The notes below the pieces were generated by a model that was not told where the DNA came from, ran no database searches, and saw nothing but the letters and a program-made list of their open reading frames with translations. A DNA stretch of 64,000 nucleotides from positions 124,001 to 188,000 of the forward strand of contig NZ_JACLQD010000002.1 in the NCBI RefSeq assembly GCF_014243445.1. The letters run 5' to 3'. The stretch's first letter is position 1. Each line of letters starts with the position of its first letter. Source of the DNA: Paragemmobacter straminiformis (GTDB lineage Bacteria; Pseudomonadota; Alphaproteobacteria; Rhodobacterales; Rhodobacteraceae). Made by a program: the position numbers and the translations under genes. Shown here in pieces: positions 56,366 through 63,425 of this stretch.

Positions 56366-56776
56366 GGAGGCCTCCGGCTTCGGTCTGCGGGAAGGGTAGG
56401 GCCGTGGACGGGGGGCGCAAATCCGGAACCGACAGGGAATGTCGGGGCGGGACGCTTTGCGTGGAATTTTCCGGCGGGACGAATTTTCTGCGAAAATTCG
56501 GGGCCGGGATTCGGGGCCGGGATTCGGGGCCAGGATTCGGGGGCTGCATTCGGGGGCGGTGGCAGGTGCAGTGCCTGGGCCTTGCAAACGGGCTGGCGGA
56601 AGGAGGGGGGCCAGCCCCCCATCGGCCGCTGGCCGATTCCCCCCGGAGTATTTCCGGCAAGGATGAAGGGCGAAAGCTGCGTTCATCCTTGCCCAAATAC
56701 TCGACTTTTCGGGTGGTCGGCGGGGGCTGCGCCGGACGGAAGGGCGCGGATTTTTCGCAGAAAAATCGTGTTGCCC
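56366..56776. other. repeat-rich intergenic region
   Basis: No gene is supported in these ~410 bases. From left to right they hold a GAATTTTC-TGC-GAAAATTC hairpin (56481-56499), a short tandem array based on GGGGCCGGGATTC (~56500-56555), a full copy of the dispersed G/C-rich repeat (56604-56668) with an inverted tail copy (56682-56703), and another GATTTTTC hairpin (56749-56767). The promoter of the aminotransferase gene must lie close to 56365-56450. Confidence 0.7.
56604..56703. repeat. dispersed intergenic repeat, copy 2 with inverted tail
   Basis: GGGGGGCCAGCCCCCC and GGCCGCTGGCC are followed by CCCCGGAGTATTTCCGGCAAGGATGAA (to 56668). The same tail then appears in reverse orientation, ending near 56703, so that the pair forms a larger inverted repeat. 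It matches the copy at 45741-45807. Confidence 0.75.
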
Positions 56777-57229
56777 CTAGTCTGGCAGCAGCGTGCGGAT
56801 GGCGCGCACGGCAAGCGCGTGATCATCGGCCTGCGGCAGGCCCGAGACGGTGAGGCAGGCGACCATGCCCGCGCCCTTGACGCAGATCGGCACCGCGCCG
56901 CCCTGCGGGGCGTAGTCGGTGCTGTTCAGCCCGTGTTTCGACAGGTCTTCGTCCTTGGCCTTCATCACGGCCTGCGCGTGGAACGAGGCTTTGCGGAAGG
57001 CGAAGGCGGTGTTCGACTTGCGCCGTGCCCAGTTGTCGTTGAGCGGCGCCGAGCCGGGGAGGGCCGCATGAAACAGCGTGCGGTCCTGCGTGCGGATGTT
57101 CACCACGATGGGCAGTTTGTCCAGCTTGGCCATGTTCACCACGGTCAGGCCCAGCCGCAGGGCGGTTTCCTCGGAGAACTCGGGCAGGGACAGGCTGGCG
57201 GCTTCGGTTTCGAAATCTTGCGGGGTCAT
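56777..57229 (-). CDS. UPF0303 / GlcG-HbpS-like protein
   Basis: A 150-residue protein of the UPF0303 (DUF336) family: PEFSEETALRLGLTVV, PIVVNIRTQDRTLFHAALPGSAPLNDNWARRKSNTAFAF, YAPQGGAVPICVKGAGMVACLTVSGLPQADDH. These small alpha/beta proteins are often annotated as heme-binding or heme-degrading; their true substrate is mostly unknown. It lies 14 bp downstream of the RutR-like gene on the same strand, so the two are co-transcribed. Confidence 0.85.
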   Translation of the reverse strand: MTPQDFETEAASLSLPEFSEETALRLGLTVVNMAKLDKLPIVVNIRTQDRTLFHAALPGSAPLNDNWARRKSNTAFAFRKASFHAQAVMKAKDEDLSKHGLNSTDYAPQGGAVPICVKGAGMVACLTVSGLPQADDHALAVRAIRTLLPD

Positions 57230-57243
57230 CGGGATTCCTTGGC

Positions 57244-57891
57244 TCAGGCGGCACCGATGCCGCGCAGGATGATGGATTTGACGCTGGCCTTGGCATCGCG
57301 CCATTGCTGGTCGGTGAGGGGTTTGCCGTGGTTCAGCGTTTCGATCTGGTGGCCGAAATCGGCGTAGTGCTGGGTGGTGGCCCAAAGCATGTAGAGCAGG
57401 TGGCGCGGGTCGATGGGGGCCATCTTGCCGGCGTCGATCCATGTCTGGATGGCGCGGATGCGGCCGTCGGTCCAGTCTTTCAGCGTGGTTTCGAGATAGT
57501 CCTGGATGACGGGCGCGCCCTGCATCACTTCGGAGGCCCAGACCTTGGAGCCGTGCGGGTGGCGGCGCGAGATTTCCATCTTGGCGTCGATATAGCCGCC
57601 GATGCCGGTGGCGGGGTCTTCGGCGCCGTCGAAGCTGGATGCGGCGTCGAGCCAGATTTCGAAGATGTCCTGCACCACGCGGCGGTAGAGTGCCTCTTTG
57701 GTGGGGAAATAGTAATGCAGGTTGGCTTTGGGCAGGCCCGCCAGATCGGCGATGAGTTGCATCGTTGCGCCGCCGAAGCCTGCCTCGGCAAAGACGCGCT
57801 CGGCGGCGTTCAGGATCAGCCGTTCATTCTCGCGCCTGATTTCTGTGCGGCGCGGGGCTTTGATGCGCGTGATCTGGGCAGGCGGGGGCAT
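57244..57891 (-). CDS. rutR: TetR-family regulator, RutR-like
   Basis: A 215-residue regulator. The N-terminal HTH (LILNAAERVFAEAGFGGATMQLIADLAGLPKANLHYYFPTKEALY) is followed by a C-terminal domain like that of RutR/YcdC (ASEVMQGAPVIQDYLETTLKDW, LYMLWATTQHYADFGHQ). RutR is a uracil-responsive regulator of pyrimidine catabolism. Two close matches to the RutR operator lie in the divergent promoter region upstream, which supports the name and suggests autoregulation plus control of the amidohydrolase gene at 58042. Confidence 0.85.
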   Translation of the reverse strand: MPPPAQITRIKAPRRTEIRRENERLILNAAERVFAEAGFGGATMQLIADLAGLPKANLHYYFPTKEALYRRVVQDIFEIWLDAASSFDGAEDPATGIGGYIDAKMEISRRHPHGSKVWASEVMQGAPVIQDYLETTLKDWTDGRIRAIQTWIDAGKMAPIDPRHLLYMLWATTQHYADFGHQIETLNHGKPLTDQQWRDAKASVKSIILRGIGAA

Positions 57892-57912
57892 CGGGGCATC
57901 CGGACATTTTCG

Positions 57913-57928
57913 TTGACCAAGTGGTCAG
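57913..57928. promoter_or_regulatory. RutR-type operator 1
   Basis: TTGACCAAGTGGTCAG fits the known RutR consensus TTGACCANNTGGTCAA except for the last base. It lies 22 bp before the start of the RutR-like gene, in the divergent promoter region. Confidence 0.8.
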
Positions 57929-57946
57929 GTTGTGCTGCGCTGGCCT

Positions 57947-57962
57947 TTGACCATACGGTCAG
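57947..57962. promoter_or_regulatory. RutR-type operator 2
   Basis: TTGACCATACGGTCAG matches the RutR consensus at all but two positions. It lies 34 bp from operator 1 and 80 bp before the start of the amidohydrolase gene, so each divergent gene has its own site and the two could bind cooperatively. Confidence 0.75.
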
Positions 57963-58041
57963 GAAACGAGTCGTTCAACGTCAGCTTTGAAGGCGTGGCA
58001 TGCGGGCGCGTCAGACGCCCCACCACAGGGAGAGCATCATC

Positions 58042-59292
58042 ATGTCGGCACCGGGGGAAAACCTGCGGATCAATTCGGCGCGTCTTTGGGACAGCCTGAT
58101 GGAGATGGCGCTTGTGGGCCCCGGCGTGGCGGGGGGCTGCAACCGCCAGACGCTGACCGATGCCGATGGCGAGGGGCGGCATCTGTTCCGGCGCTGGTGC
58201 GAGGCGGCGGGGATGACGATGGGCGTGGACAGCATGGGCAACATGTTCGCCACGCGGGCGGGCACCGACCCCGCGGCGCTGCCGGTCTATATGGGAAGCC
58301 ATCTCGACACCCAGCCCACGGGCGGAAAATATGACGGGGTGCTGGGGGTTCTGGGCGCGCTCGAGGTGGTGCGGTCGATGAATGACATGGGCATCAGGAC
58401 CAGGCACCCCGTGGTCGTGACGAACTGGACCAACGAGGAGGGCGCGCGTTTCGCGCCCGCGATGCTGGCAAGCGGCGTCTTTGCGGGCATCCACAGCGAG
58501 GACTATGCCAAGAGCCGCCGCGATATGGACGGCAAGCTGTTCGGCGAGGAGCTGGCGCGGATCGGCTGGGTGGGCGACGAGGTGGTCGGCGCGCGCAAGA
58601 TGCATGCGATGCTTGAGTTGCATATCGAGCAGGGGCCGATCCTCGAGGCCGAGGGCAAGACCATCGGTGTCGTCACGCACGGGCAGGGGCTGTGGTGGCT
58701 GGAAATCACCCTGACGGGGAAGGACGCGCATACGGGCAGCACGCCGATGAACATGCGTGTCAACGCGGGGTTGGGCATGGCGCGGATCACCGAGCGGGTG
58801 CATCAGATCGCGATGAGCCATCTGCCCAATGCCGTGGGGGCGGTGGGGCAGGTCAAGGTTTTCCCCAACAGCCGCAACGTGATTCCGGGCAAGGTGGTCT
58901 TTACCGTCGATATCCGCAGCCCCGAGCAGGCCAAGCTCGACGCCATGAAGGCCGAGGTGATGCGCGCCGCCCATGCGGTGGCGGCAGAGTTGGGGCTTGG
59001 CTGCGGGATCGAGGAGGTCGGGCATTTCGACCCCGTGACCTTTGACGCGGGTTTGGTGAGGATCGTCCGGCAATCGGCTGAAAAGCTTGGATATTCCCAT
59101 ATGGATATCGTGTCCGGCGCGGGTCATGACGCCTGCTGGATCAACCGCGTGGCGCCGACGGTCATGATCATGTGCCCCTGCGTGGACGGGTTGAGCCACA
59201 ACGAGGCCGAGGAGATCAGCCCCGAATGGGCGGCGGCGGGGACGGATGTGCTGCTGCATGCGGTGCTGGAAGTGGCAGAGGTTGTGTCCTGA
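58042..59292 (+). CDS. Zn-dependent hydrolase, beta-ureidopropionase / N-carbamoyl amino acid amidohydrolase
   Basis: A 416-residue M20-family metal hydrolase of the HyuC/AllC type. Metal and catalytic residues are visible in GSHLDTQPTGGKYDG, TNWTNEEGARFAP, LELHIEQGPILE, GAGHDACWI and GLSHNEAEEI. In this operon its likely job is to hydrolyse N-carbamoyl-beta-alanine and N-carbamoyl-3-aminoisobutyrate, the third step of pyrimidine breakdown. The ATG at 58042 follows an AGGGAGAG. It is the first gene transcribed from the RutR-controlled region and is followed by the dihydropyrimidinase gene. Confidence 0.9.
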   Translation: MSAPGENLRINSARLWDSLMEMALVGPGVAGGCNRQTLTDADGEGRHLFRRWCEAAGMTMGVDSMGNMFATRAGTDPAALPVYMGSHLDTQPTGGKYDGVLGVLGALEVVRSMNDMGIRTRHPVVVTNWTNEEGARFAPAMLASGVFAGIHSEDYAKSRRDMDGKLFGEELARIGWVGDEVVGARKMHAMLELHIEQGPILEAEGKTIGVVTHGQGLWWLEITLTGKDAHTGSTPMNMRVNAGLGMARITERVHQIAMSHLPNAVGAVGQVKVFPNSRNVIPGKVVFTVDIRSPEQAKLDAMKAEVMRAAHAVAAELGLGCGIEEVGHFDPVTFDAGLVRIVRQSAEKLGYSHMDIVSGAGHDACWINRVAPTVMIMCPCVDGLSHNEAEEISPEWAAAGTDVLLHAVLEVAEVVS

Positions 59293-59385
59293 GGCGGGAC
59301 GCGGGGGGCTTGCTGCCCGCCGCACCGACCGGGGACGGTTTCAGACAGGGACTAAGGGCTGCGTGCCCGTGCAGGGAGAGACGAG

Positions 59386-60840
59386 ATGGCTTCGACGATC
59401 ATCAGGAACGGCACCGTTGTCACGGCGGATCTGAGCTACAAGGCGGATGTGCGCGTCGAGAATGGCGTGATCACCGAAATCGGGCCGAACCTTGCGGGGG
59501 GCGAGGTGCTGGATGCCACGGGGTGCTATGTCATGCCCGGCGGGATCGACCCGCATACGCATCTCGAGATGCCGTTCATGGGCACCTATTCGGCCGATGA
59601 TTTCGAGAGCGGCACGCGGGCGGCGCTGTCGGGGGGGACGACGATGGTCGTCGACTTCGTGCTGCCCGGACAGGGGCAGGGGCTGATCGATGCCGCGCAG
59701 ATGTGGCACAACAAGTCGGGCCGCGCGCATTGCGACTATAGCTACCACATGGCGGTGACGTGGTGGGGGCAGAAGGTCTGGGACGAGATGGAGGATACGG
59801 TCAAGGCCGGTATCACCAGTTTCAAGCACTTCATGGCCTACAAGGGCGCCTTGATGGTGAACGATGACGAGATGTTCCATTCCTTCCGCCGGGTGGGCGA
59901 CCTTGGCGGGGTGGCGCTGGTCCATGCCGAGAATGGCGATGTGGTGGCGGAGCTGACCGCGAAACTGCTGGCCGAGGGGAATACGGGGCCCGAGGCGCAT
60001 GCCTATTCGCGCCCGCCTGCGGTGGAGGGCGAGGCCACGAACCGCGCCATCATGATCGCCGACATGGCCGGGGTGCCGCTTTACGTGGTGCATACGAGCT
60101 GCGAGGAGGCGCACGAGGCGATCCGCCGGGCGCGGCAGGCGGGAAAGCGCGTCTGGGGCGAGCCTTTGATCCAGCATCTGACGCTGGACGAGAGCGAGTA
60201 TTTCCACCCCGACTGGGACCACGCCGCGCGGCGCGTGATGTCGCCCCCCTTCCGCAACAAGCAGCATCAGGACAGTCTGTGGGCGGGGCTGCAATCGGGA
60301 AGCCTGTCTTGCGTGGCGACCGACCATTGCGCCTTTACCACCGCGCAGAAGCGGTTCGGGGTGGGCAATTTCTCGAAGATTCCGAACGGGACCGGCGGCC
60401 TCGAGGACCGGTTGTCGATGCTTTGGACGCATGGGGTGGCGACGGGGCGGCTGACGCCCGAGGAATTCGTCGCCGTCACCTCGACCAATATCGCCAAGAT
60501 CCTGAACATGTATCCGAGGAAGGGTGCGGTTCTGGTCGGGGCGGATGCGGACCTTGTGGTGCTGGACCCCGCGCTGGGCAAGACGATCACGGCGGCGCGC
60601 CAGCAATCGGCCATCGATTACAACGTGTTCGAGGGGCAGGAGGTCAAGGGCCTGCCGCGCTATGTGCTGAGCCGCGGTCAGGTGGCCGTGACCGAGGGCA
60701 AGGTGACGAGCCGCGAGGGGCATGGCCGCTTTGTGCCGCGCGAGGCGCGGCCGAGCGTGAACCGTGCGCTGGCCAAGTGGAAGGACCTGACCGCGCCGCG
60801 TCCGGTGGTGCGGACGGGAATTCCGGCGACGGGGGTGTGA
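59386..60840 (+). CDS. hydA: dihydropyrimidinase (D-hydantoinase)
   Basis: A 484-residue cyclic amidohydrolase. Metal ligands are in GGIDPHTHLEMPFMG, the carboxylated lysine lies in SFKHFMAYKGALMVNDDEM, and further ligands are in HAENGD, VHTSCEEA and TDHCAF. It opens dihydrouracil and dihydrothymine rings, the second step of the reductive pathway. The length is typical. It lies 93 bp after the ureidopropionase-type gene in the same operon. Confidence 0.95.
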   Translation: MASTIIRNGTVVTADLSYKADVRVENGVITEIGPNLAGGEVLDATGCYVMPGGIDPHTHLEMPFMGTYSADDFESGTRAALSGGTTMVVDFVLPGQGQGLIDAAQMWHNKSGRAHCDYSYHMAVTWWGQKVWDEMEDTVKAGITSFKHFMAYKGALMVNDDEMFHSFRRVGDLGGVALVHAENGDVVAELTAKLLAEGNTGPEAHAYSRPPAVEGEATNRAIMIADMAGVPLYVVHTSCEEAHEAIRRARQAGKRVWGEPLIQHLTLDESEYFHPDWDHAARRVMSPPFRNKQHQDSLWAGLQSGSLSCVATDHCAFTTAQKRFGVGNFSKIPNGTGGLEDRLSMLWTHGVATGRLTPEEFVAVTSTNIAKILNMYPRKGAVLVGADADLVVLDPALGKTITAARQQSAIDYNVFEGQEVKGLPRYVLSRGQVAVTEGKVTSREGHGRFVPREARPSVNRALAKWKDLTAPRPVVRTGIPATGV

Positions 60841-60848
60841 GAGAGGGA

Positions 60849-61193
60849 ATGGAACGATTGGGAATGCGTTGTTTTGTCGGGGCGATAACCTCGGTCTGTT
60901 TCATCGCCGGATGTTCGATGACTTTGCCTGTTGCGGGACAGATGGAGTCCGGCACGGAAAGCTTCAGCGGAACCGCGACAGGTTACATGGATGGCGGTGG
61001 CAATCTGAGCCTTGTTTCGAACAAGGGCCGCACCTGCACCGGCAATTTCGTCTATGTGACCGGCCGGAACGGGGAAGGTGTGTTTACCTGCAGCGATGGC
61101 AGTTCGGGTCCGTTCAAGTTCGTCTCGACGGGAACGCGAGGGACCGGCACAGGCACGATCGGTGGTGCGCCGTTCACCTTTACCTTCGGATAG
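60849..61193 (+). CDS. small predicted lipoprotein
   Basis: A 114-residue exported protein with a hydrophobic leader ending in a lipobox (CFIAGC, then SMTLPVAG). The mature part is Gly/Ser/Thr-rich and probably all-beta (GTATGYMDGGGNLSLVSNKGRTCTGNF, TGTRGTGTGTIGGAPFTFTFG). Function unknown. It sits between the dihydropyrimidinase and the ABC ATPase, 8 bp from both, so it is part of the operon. Confidence 0.8.
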   Translation: MERLGMRCFVGAITSVCFIAGCSMTLPVAGQMESGTESFSGTATGYMDGGGNLSLVSNKGRTCTGNFVYVTGRNGEGVFTCSDGSSGPFKFVSTGTRGTGTGTIGGAPFTFTFG

Positions 61194-61200
61194 AACGGGC

Positions 61201-62001
61201 ATGAAGGATACACTCAACAAGGACGCGCCGGTGATCGAGGCGAAGGGGCTCAATCTGGTGTTCCAGACCGCCGACGGGCCGGTGCATGCGCTGAAGGATG
61301 TGAACCTGACGGTGGGCAAGGGCGAGTTCGTGTCCTTCATCGGGCCGTCGGGTTGCGGCAAGACGACCTTCCTGCGCTGCGTGGCGGCGCTCGAGCATCC
61401 GACGGGGGGCAGTCTGACCGTCAACGGCATGACGCCCGATCAGGCGCGGCAGGCGCGGGCCTACGGCTATGTGTTCCAGGCGGCGGGCCTCTATCCGTGG
61501 CGGACGATTGCGGGCAACATCCGGCTGCCGCTTGAAATCATGGGGTTTTCGCGGGCCGAGCAGGAAGAGCGGATCGAGCGGGTGCTTGAGCTGGTCGAGC
61601 TTGGGGGGTTCGGCAAGAAGTTTCCGTGGCAGTTGTCGGGGGGGATGCAGCAGCGGGCCAGCATCGCGCGGGCCTTGGCCTTTGACGCCGATATCCTGCT
61701 GATGGACGAACCCTTCGGCGCGTTGGACGAGATCGTGCGGGACCGTCTGAACGAGGAGGTGCTGAAGCTGTGGGCGCGGACGGAAAAGACCATCGGCTTC
61801 GTCACCCATTCGATCCCCGAGGCGGTCTATCTGTCGACCAAGATCGTGGTGATGAGCCCGCGTCCGGGGCGGATCACGGATATCATCGACTCGCCTTTGC
61901 CAAAGGAGCGGCCTCTGGACATCCGCGACAGCCGCGAATTCATCGAGATCGCCCATCGGGTGCGCGAAGGCTTGCGGGCGGGGCACGGCGATGAGGTCTG
62001 A
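61201..62001 (+). CDS. ABC transporter ATP-binding protein, SsuB/TauB-type
   Basis: A 266-residue ATPase: Walker A GPSGCGKTT, Q-loop VFQAAGLYPWRT, signature LSGGMQQRASIARAL, Walker B ILLMDEPFGALDE, and switch His FVTHSI. It belongs to the nitrate/sulfonate/pyrimidine-precursor importer class. With the permeases at 62562 and 63422 it forms an importer, presumably for a pyrimidine or a breakdown product. The substrate-binding protein is not in the window and probably follows the last permease. Confidence 0.9.
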   Translation: MKDTLNKDAPVIEAKGLNLVFQTADGPVHALKDVNLTVGKGEFVSFIGPSGCGKTTFLRCVAALEHPTGGSLTVNGMTPDQARQARAYGYVFQAAGLYPWRTIAGNIRLPLEIMGFSRAEQEERIERVLELVELGGFGKKFPWQLSGGMQQRASIARALAFDADILLMDEPFGALDEIVRDRLNEEVLKLWARTEKTIGFVTHSIPEAVYLSTKIVVMSPRPGRITDIIDSPLPKERPLDIRDSREFIEIAHRVREGLRAGHGDEV

Positions 62002-62107
62002 GGGGATGCGCATGACGGTCGTGCGGCTTTGCCTTGCCGACCCTGCCCGCGCGGGGAGAACGGGGCGCTTGCGCGACGAGGGCGCGTTCGTGGCTGCGGG
62101 TGGAATT

Positions 62108-62130
62108 GAGTATTTGGGCAAGGGTGAAAG
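62108..62130. repeat. dispersed intergenic repeat tail, copy 4
   Basis: GAGTATTTGGGCAAGGGTGAA, a variant of the tail at 56646-56668. It lies in the ~230-base stretch between the ATPase gene and the DMT-like gene, where I see no other feature. Confidence 0.7.
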
Positions 62131-62229
62131 GGCAGGGTTTTTCCGCGCGGCGGGGCGAGGGCGCGCGTCCCGTGCCGTGGCGCGCGGGGCGGCGGTCGGG
62201 ATCGCGTCTTCGCGCAGCGGGGGCGCGGC

Positions 62230-62565
62230 ATGAGCGGGGGCGCGTTGATCTGGCTGGGTGCGGCGATGGCGGCTTTCGTGGCGGCCAATTCGGTGCTGCG
62301 GACCTATGCCCATTCGGGCGTGATGCTGACGCTGGCGGGGGCGCTGGGGCTGTTCCTTGTCGGCAACCTGATCATGGTGCGGGTGATGCGCGAGGGCGGG
62401 CTGGCGCTGGCCGTGGCGATTTCGAGCGTGGTGCAGCTGGTGCTGCTGGCCCTGATCGGGGTCTTGTGGTTCGGCGAGAAGCTGACGCCCTTGCAGATGG
62501 CGGGGGTGGTGCTGGGCATCGTGTCGGTGGCGCTGATCGCATGGCCGCAGGGAGGCGCGTCATGA
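62230..62565 (+). CDS. small DMT/EamA-like membrane protein
   Basis: A 111-residue inner-membrane protein with four hydrophobic segments, like one half of an EamA protein or a small multidrug resistance-type subunit (LTLAGALGLFLVGNLIMVRVMREGG, AISSVVQLVLLALIGVLWFGEKLTPLQMAGVVLGIVSVALIAW). The WFGEKLTPLQMAGVVLGI segment is typical of the DMT superfamily. Its stop overlaps the permease start (ATGA), so it is translationally coupled to the ABC importer. It probably acts as a dimer. Confidence 0.8.
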   Translation: MSGGALIWLGAAMAAFVAANSVLRTYAHSGVMLTLAGALGLFLVGNLIMVRVMREGGLALAVAISSVVQLVLLALIGVLWFGEKLTPLQMAGVVLGIVSVALIAWPQGGAS

Positions 62566-63425
62566 ACCGTGTGCTGCCCGTCCTGACGGTGATCGGGGTG
62601 ATCGTGGCGGTCTGGTATGCCGCGACGGTCTGGATGAACCGGACATGGGTTTACGACCAGGCCGCGCGCGACGGGGTGGAGGTGAGCTTTGCCCAGCTGG
62701 TGCCCGCCACGCTGAATCAGGAGCGGCCCGTGCTGCCCGCGCCGCATCAGGTGGTGACGGAGCTGGTGAAATCGACCTTCGGCATGAAGGTGACGTCGAA
62801 GAAATCGCTGGTCTATCACGGCTGGGTGACGCTGTCGGCCACGCTGCTGGGCTTTGCCATCGGCACGGGGGCGGGGGTGTTGCTGGCCGTGGGGATCATC
62901 CACAACCGCGCGATGGACCTGTCGGTGATGCCTTGGGCCATCGCCTCGCAGACGATCCCGATCCTTGCCATCGCGCCGATGATCATCGTGGTGCTGAACT
63001 CGATCGGGGTGCAGGGCTTGCTGCCGAAGGCGATCATCTCGGCCTACCTGTCGTTCTTTCCGGTGGTCGTGGGGATGGTGAAGGGGCTGCGCTCGCCCGA
63101 TGCGATGCAGCTTGACCTGTTGCGGACCTATAATGCCACCGGATCCGAGACCTTTGCCAAGCTGCGCCTGCCGTCGTCGATGCCCTACCTGTTCACGAGC
63201 CTGAAGGTCGGCATCGCGGCATCGCTGGTGGGGGCCATTGTCGGGGAATTGCCGACGGGGGCGGTGGCGGGCCTGGGTGCGCGGCTGCTGTCGGGAAGCT
63301 ATTACGGGCAGACCGTGCAGATCTGGGCGGCGCTGTTCGCGGCGGCGCTGGTGGCGGCGGCGCTGGTGGCGCTGGTGGGCGTGATCGAGGGCCGCGTGCT
63401 GCGGCGGATGGGGATGGCGCGATGA
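62562..63425 (+). CDS. ABC transporter permease
   Basis: A 287-residue permease of the SsuC/TauC class with a first membrane helix (VLTVIGVIVAVWYAATVW), a ~70-residue periplasmic segment, then five more helices. The cytoplasmic coupling loop is seen in LRTYNATGSETFAKLRLPSSMPYL. GGAGG lies upstream of the ATG, which overlaps the preceding stop. Its own stop overlaps the start of the second permease. Confidence 0.9.
   Translation: MNRVLPVLTVIGVIVAVWYAATVWMNRTWVYDQAARDGVEVSFAQLVPATLNQERPVLPAPHQVVTELVKSTFGMKVTSKKSLVYHGWVTLSATLLGFAIGTGAGVLLAVGIIHNRAMDLSVMPWAIASQTIPILAIAPMIIVVLNSIGVQGLLPKAIISAYLSFFPVVVGMVKGLRSPDAMQLDLLRTYNATGSETFAKLRLPSSMPYLFTSLKVGIAASLVGAIVGELPTGAVAGLGARLLSGSYYGQTVQIWAALFAAALVAAALVALVGVIEGRVLRRMGMAR

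Noticed and set aside
53981-57367. Very long plus-strand open frame of over 1100 codons
   Set aside because: It runs antisense through the ProC-like, aminotransferase and UPF0303 genes, which have clear domains on the other strand. Long antisense frames are expected in GC-rich DNA.
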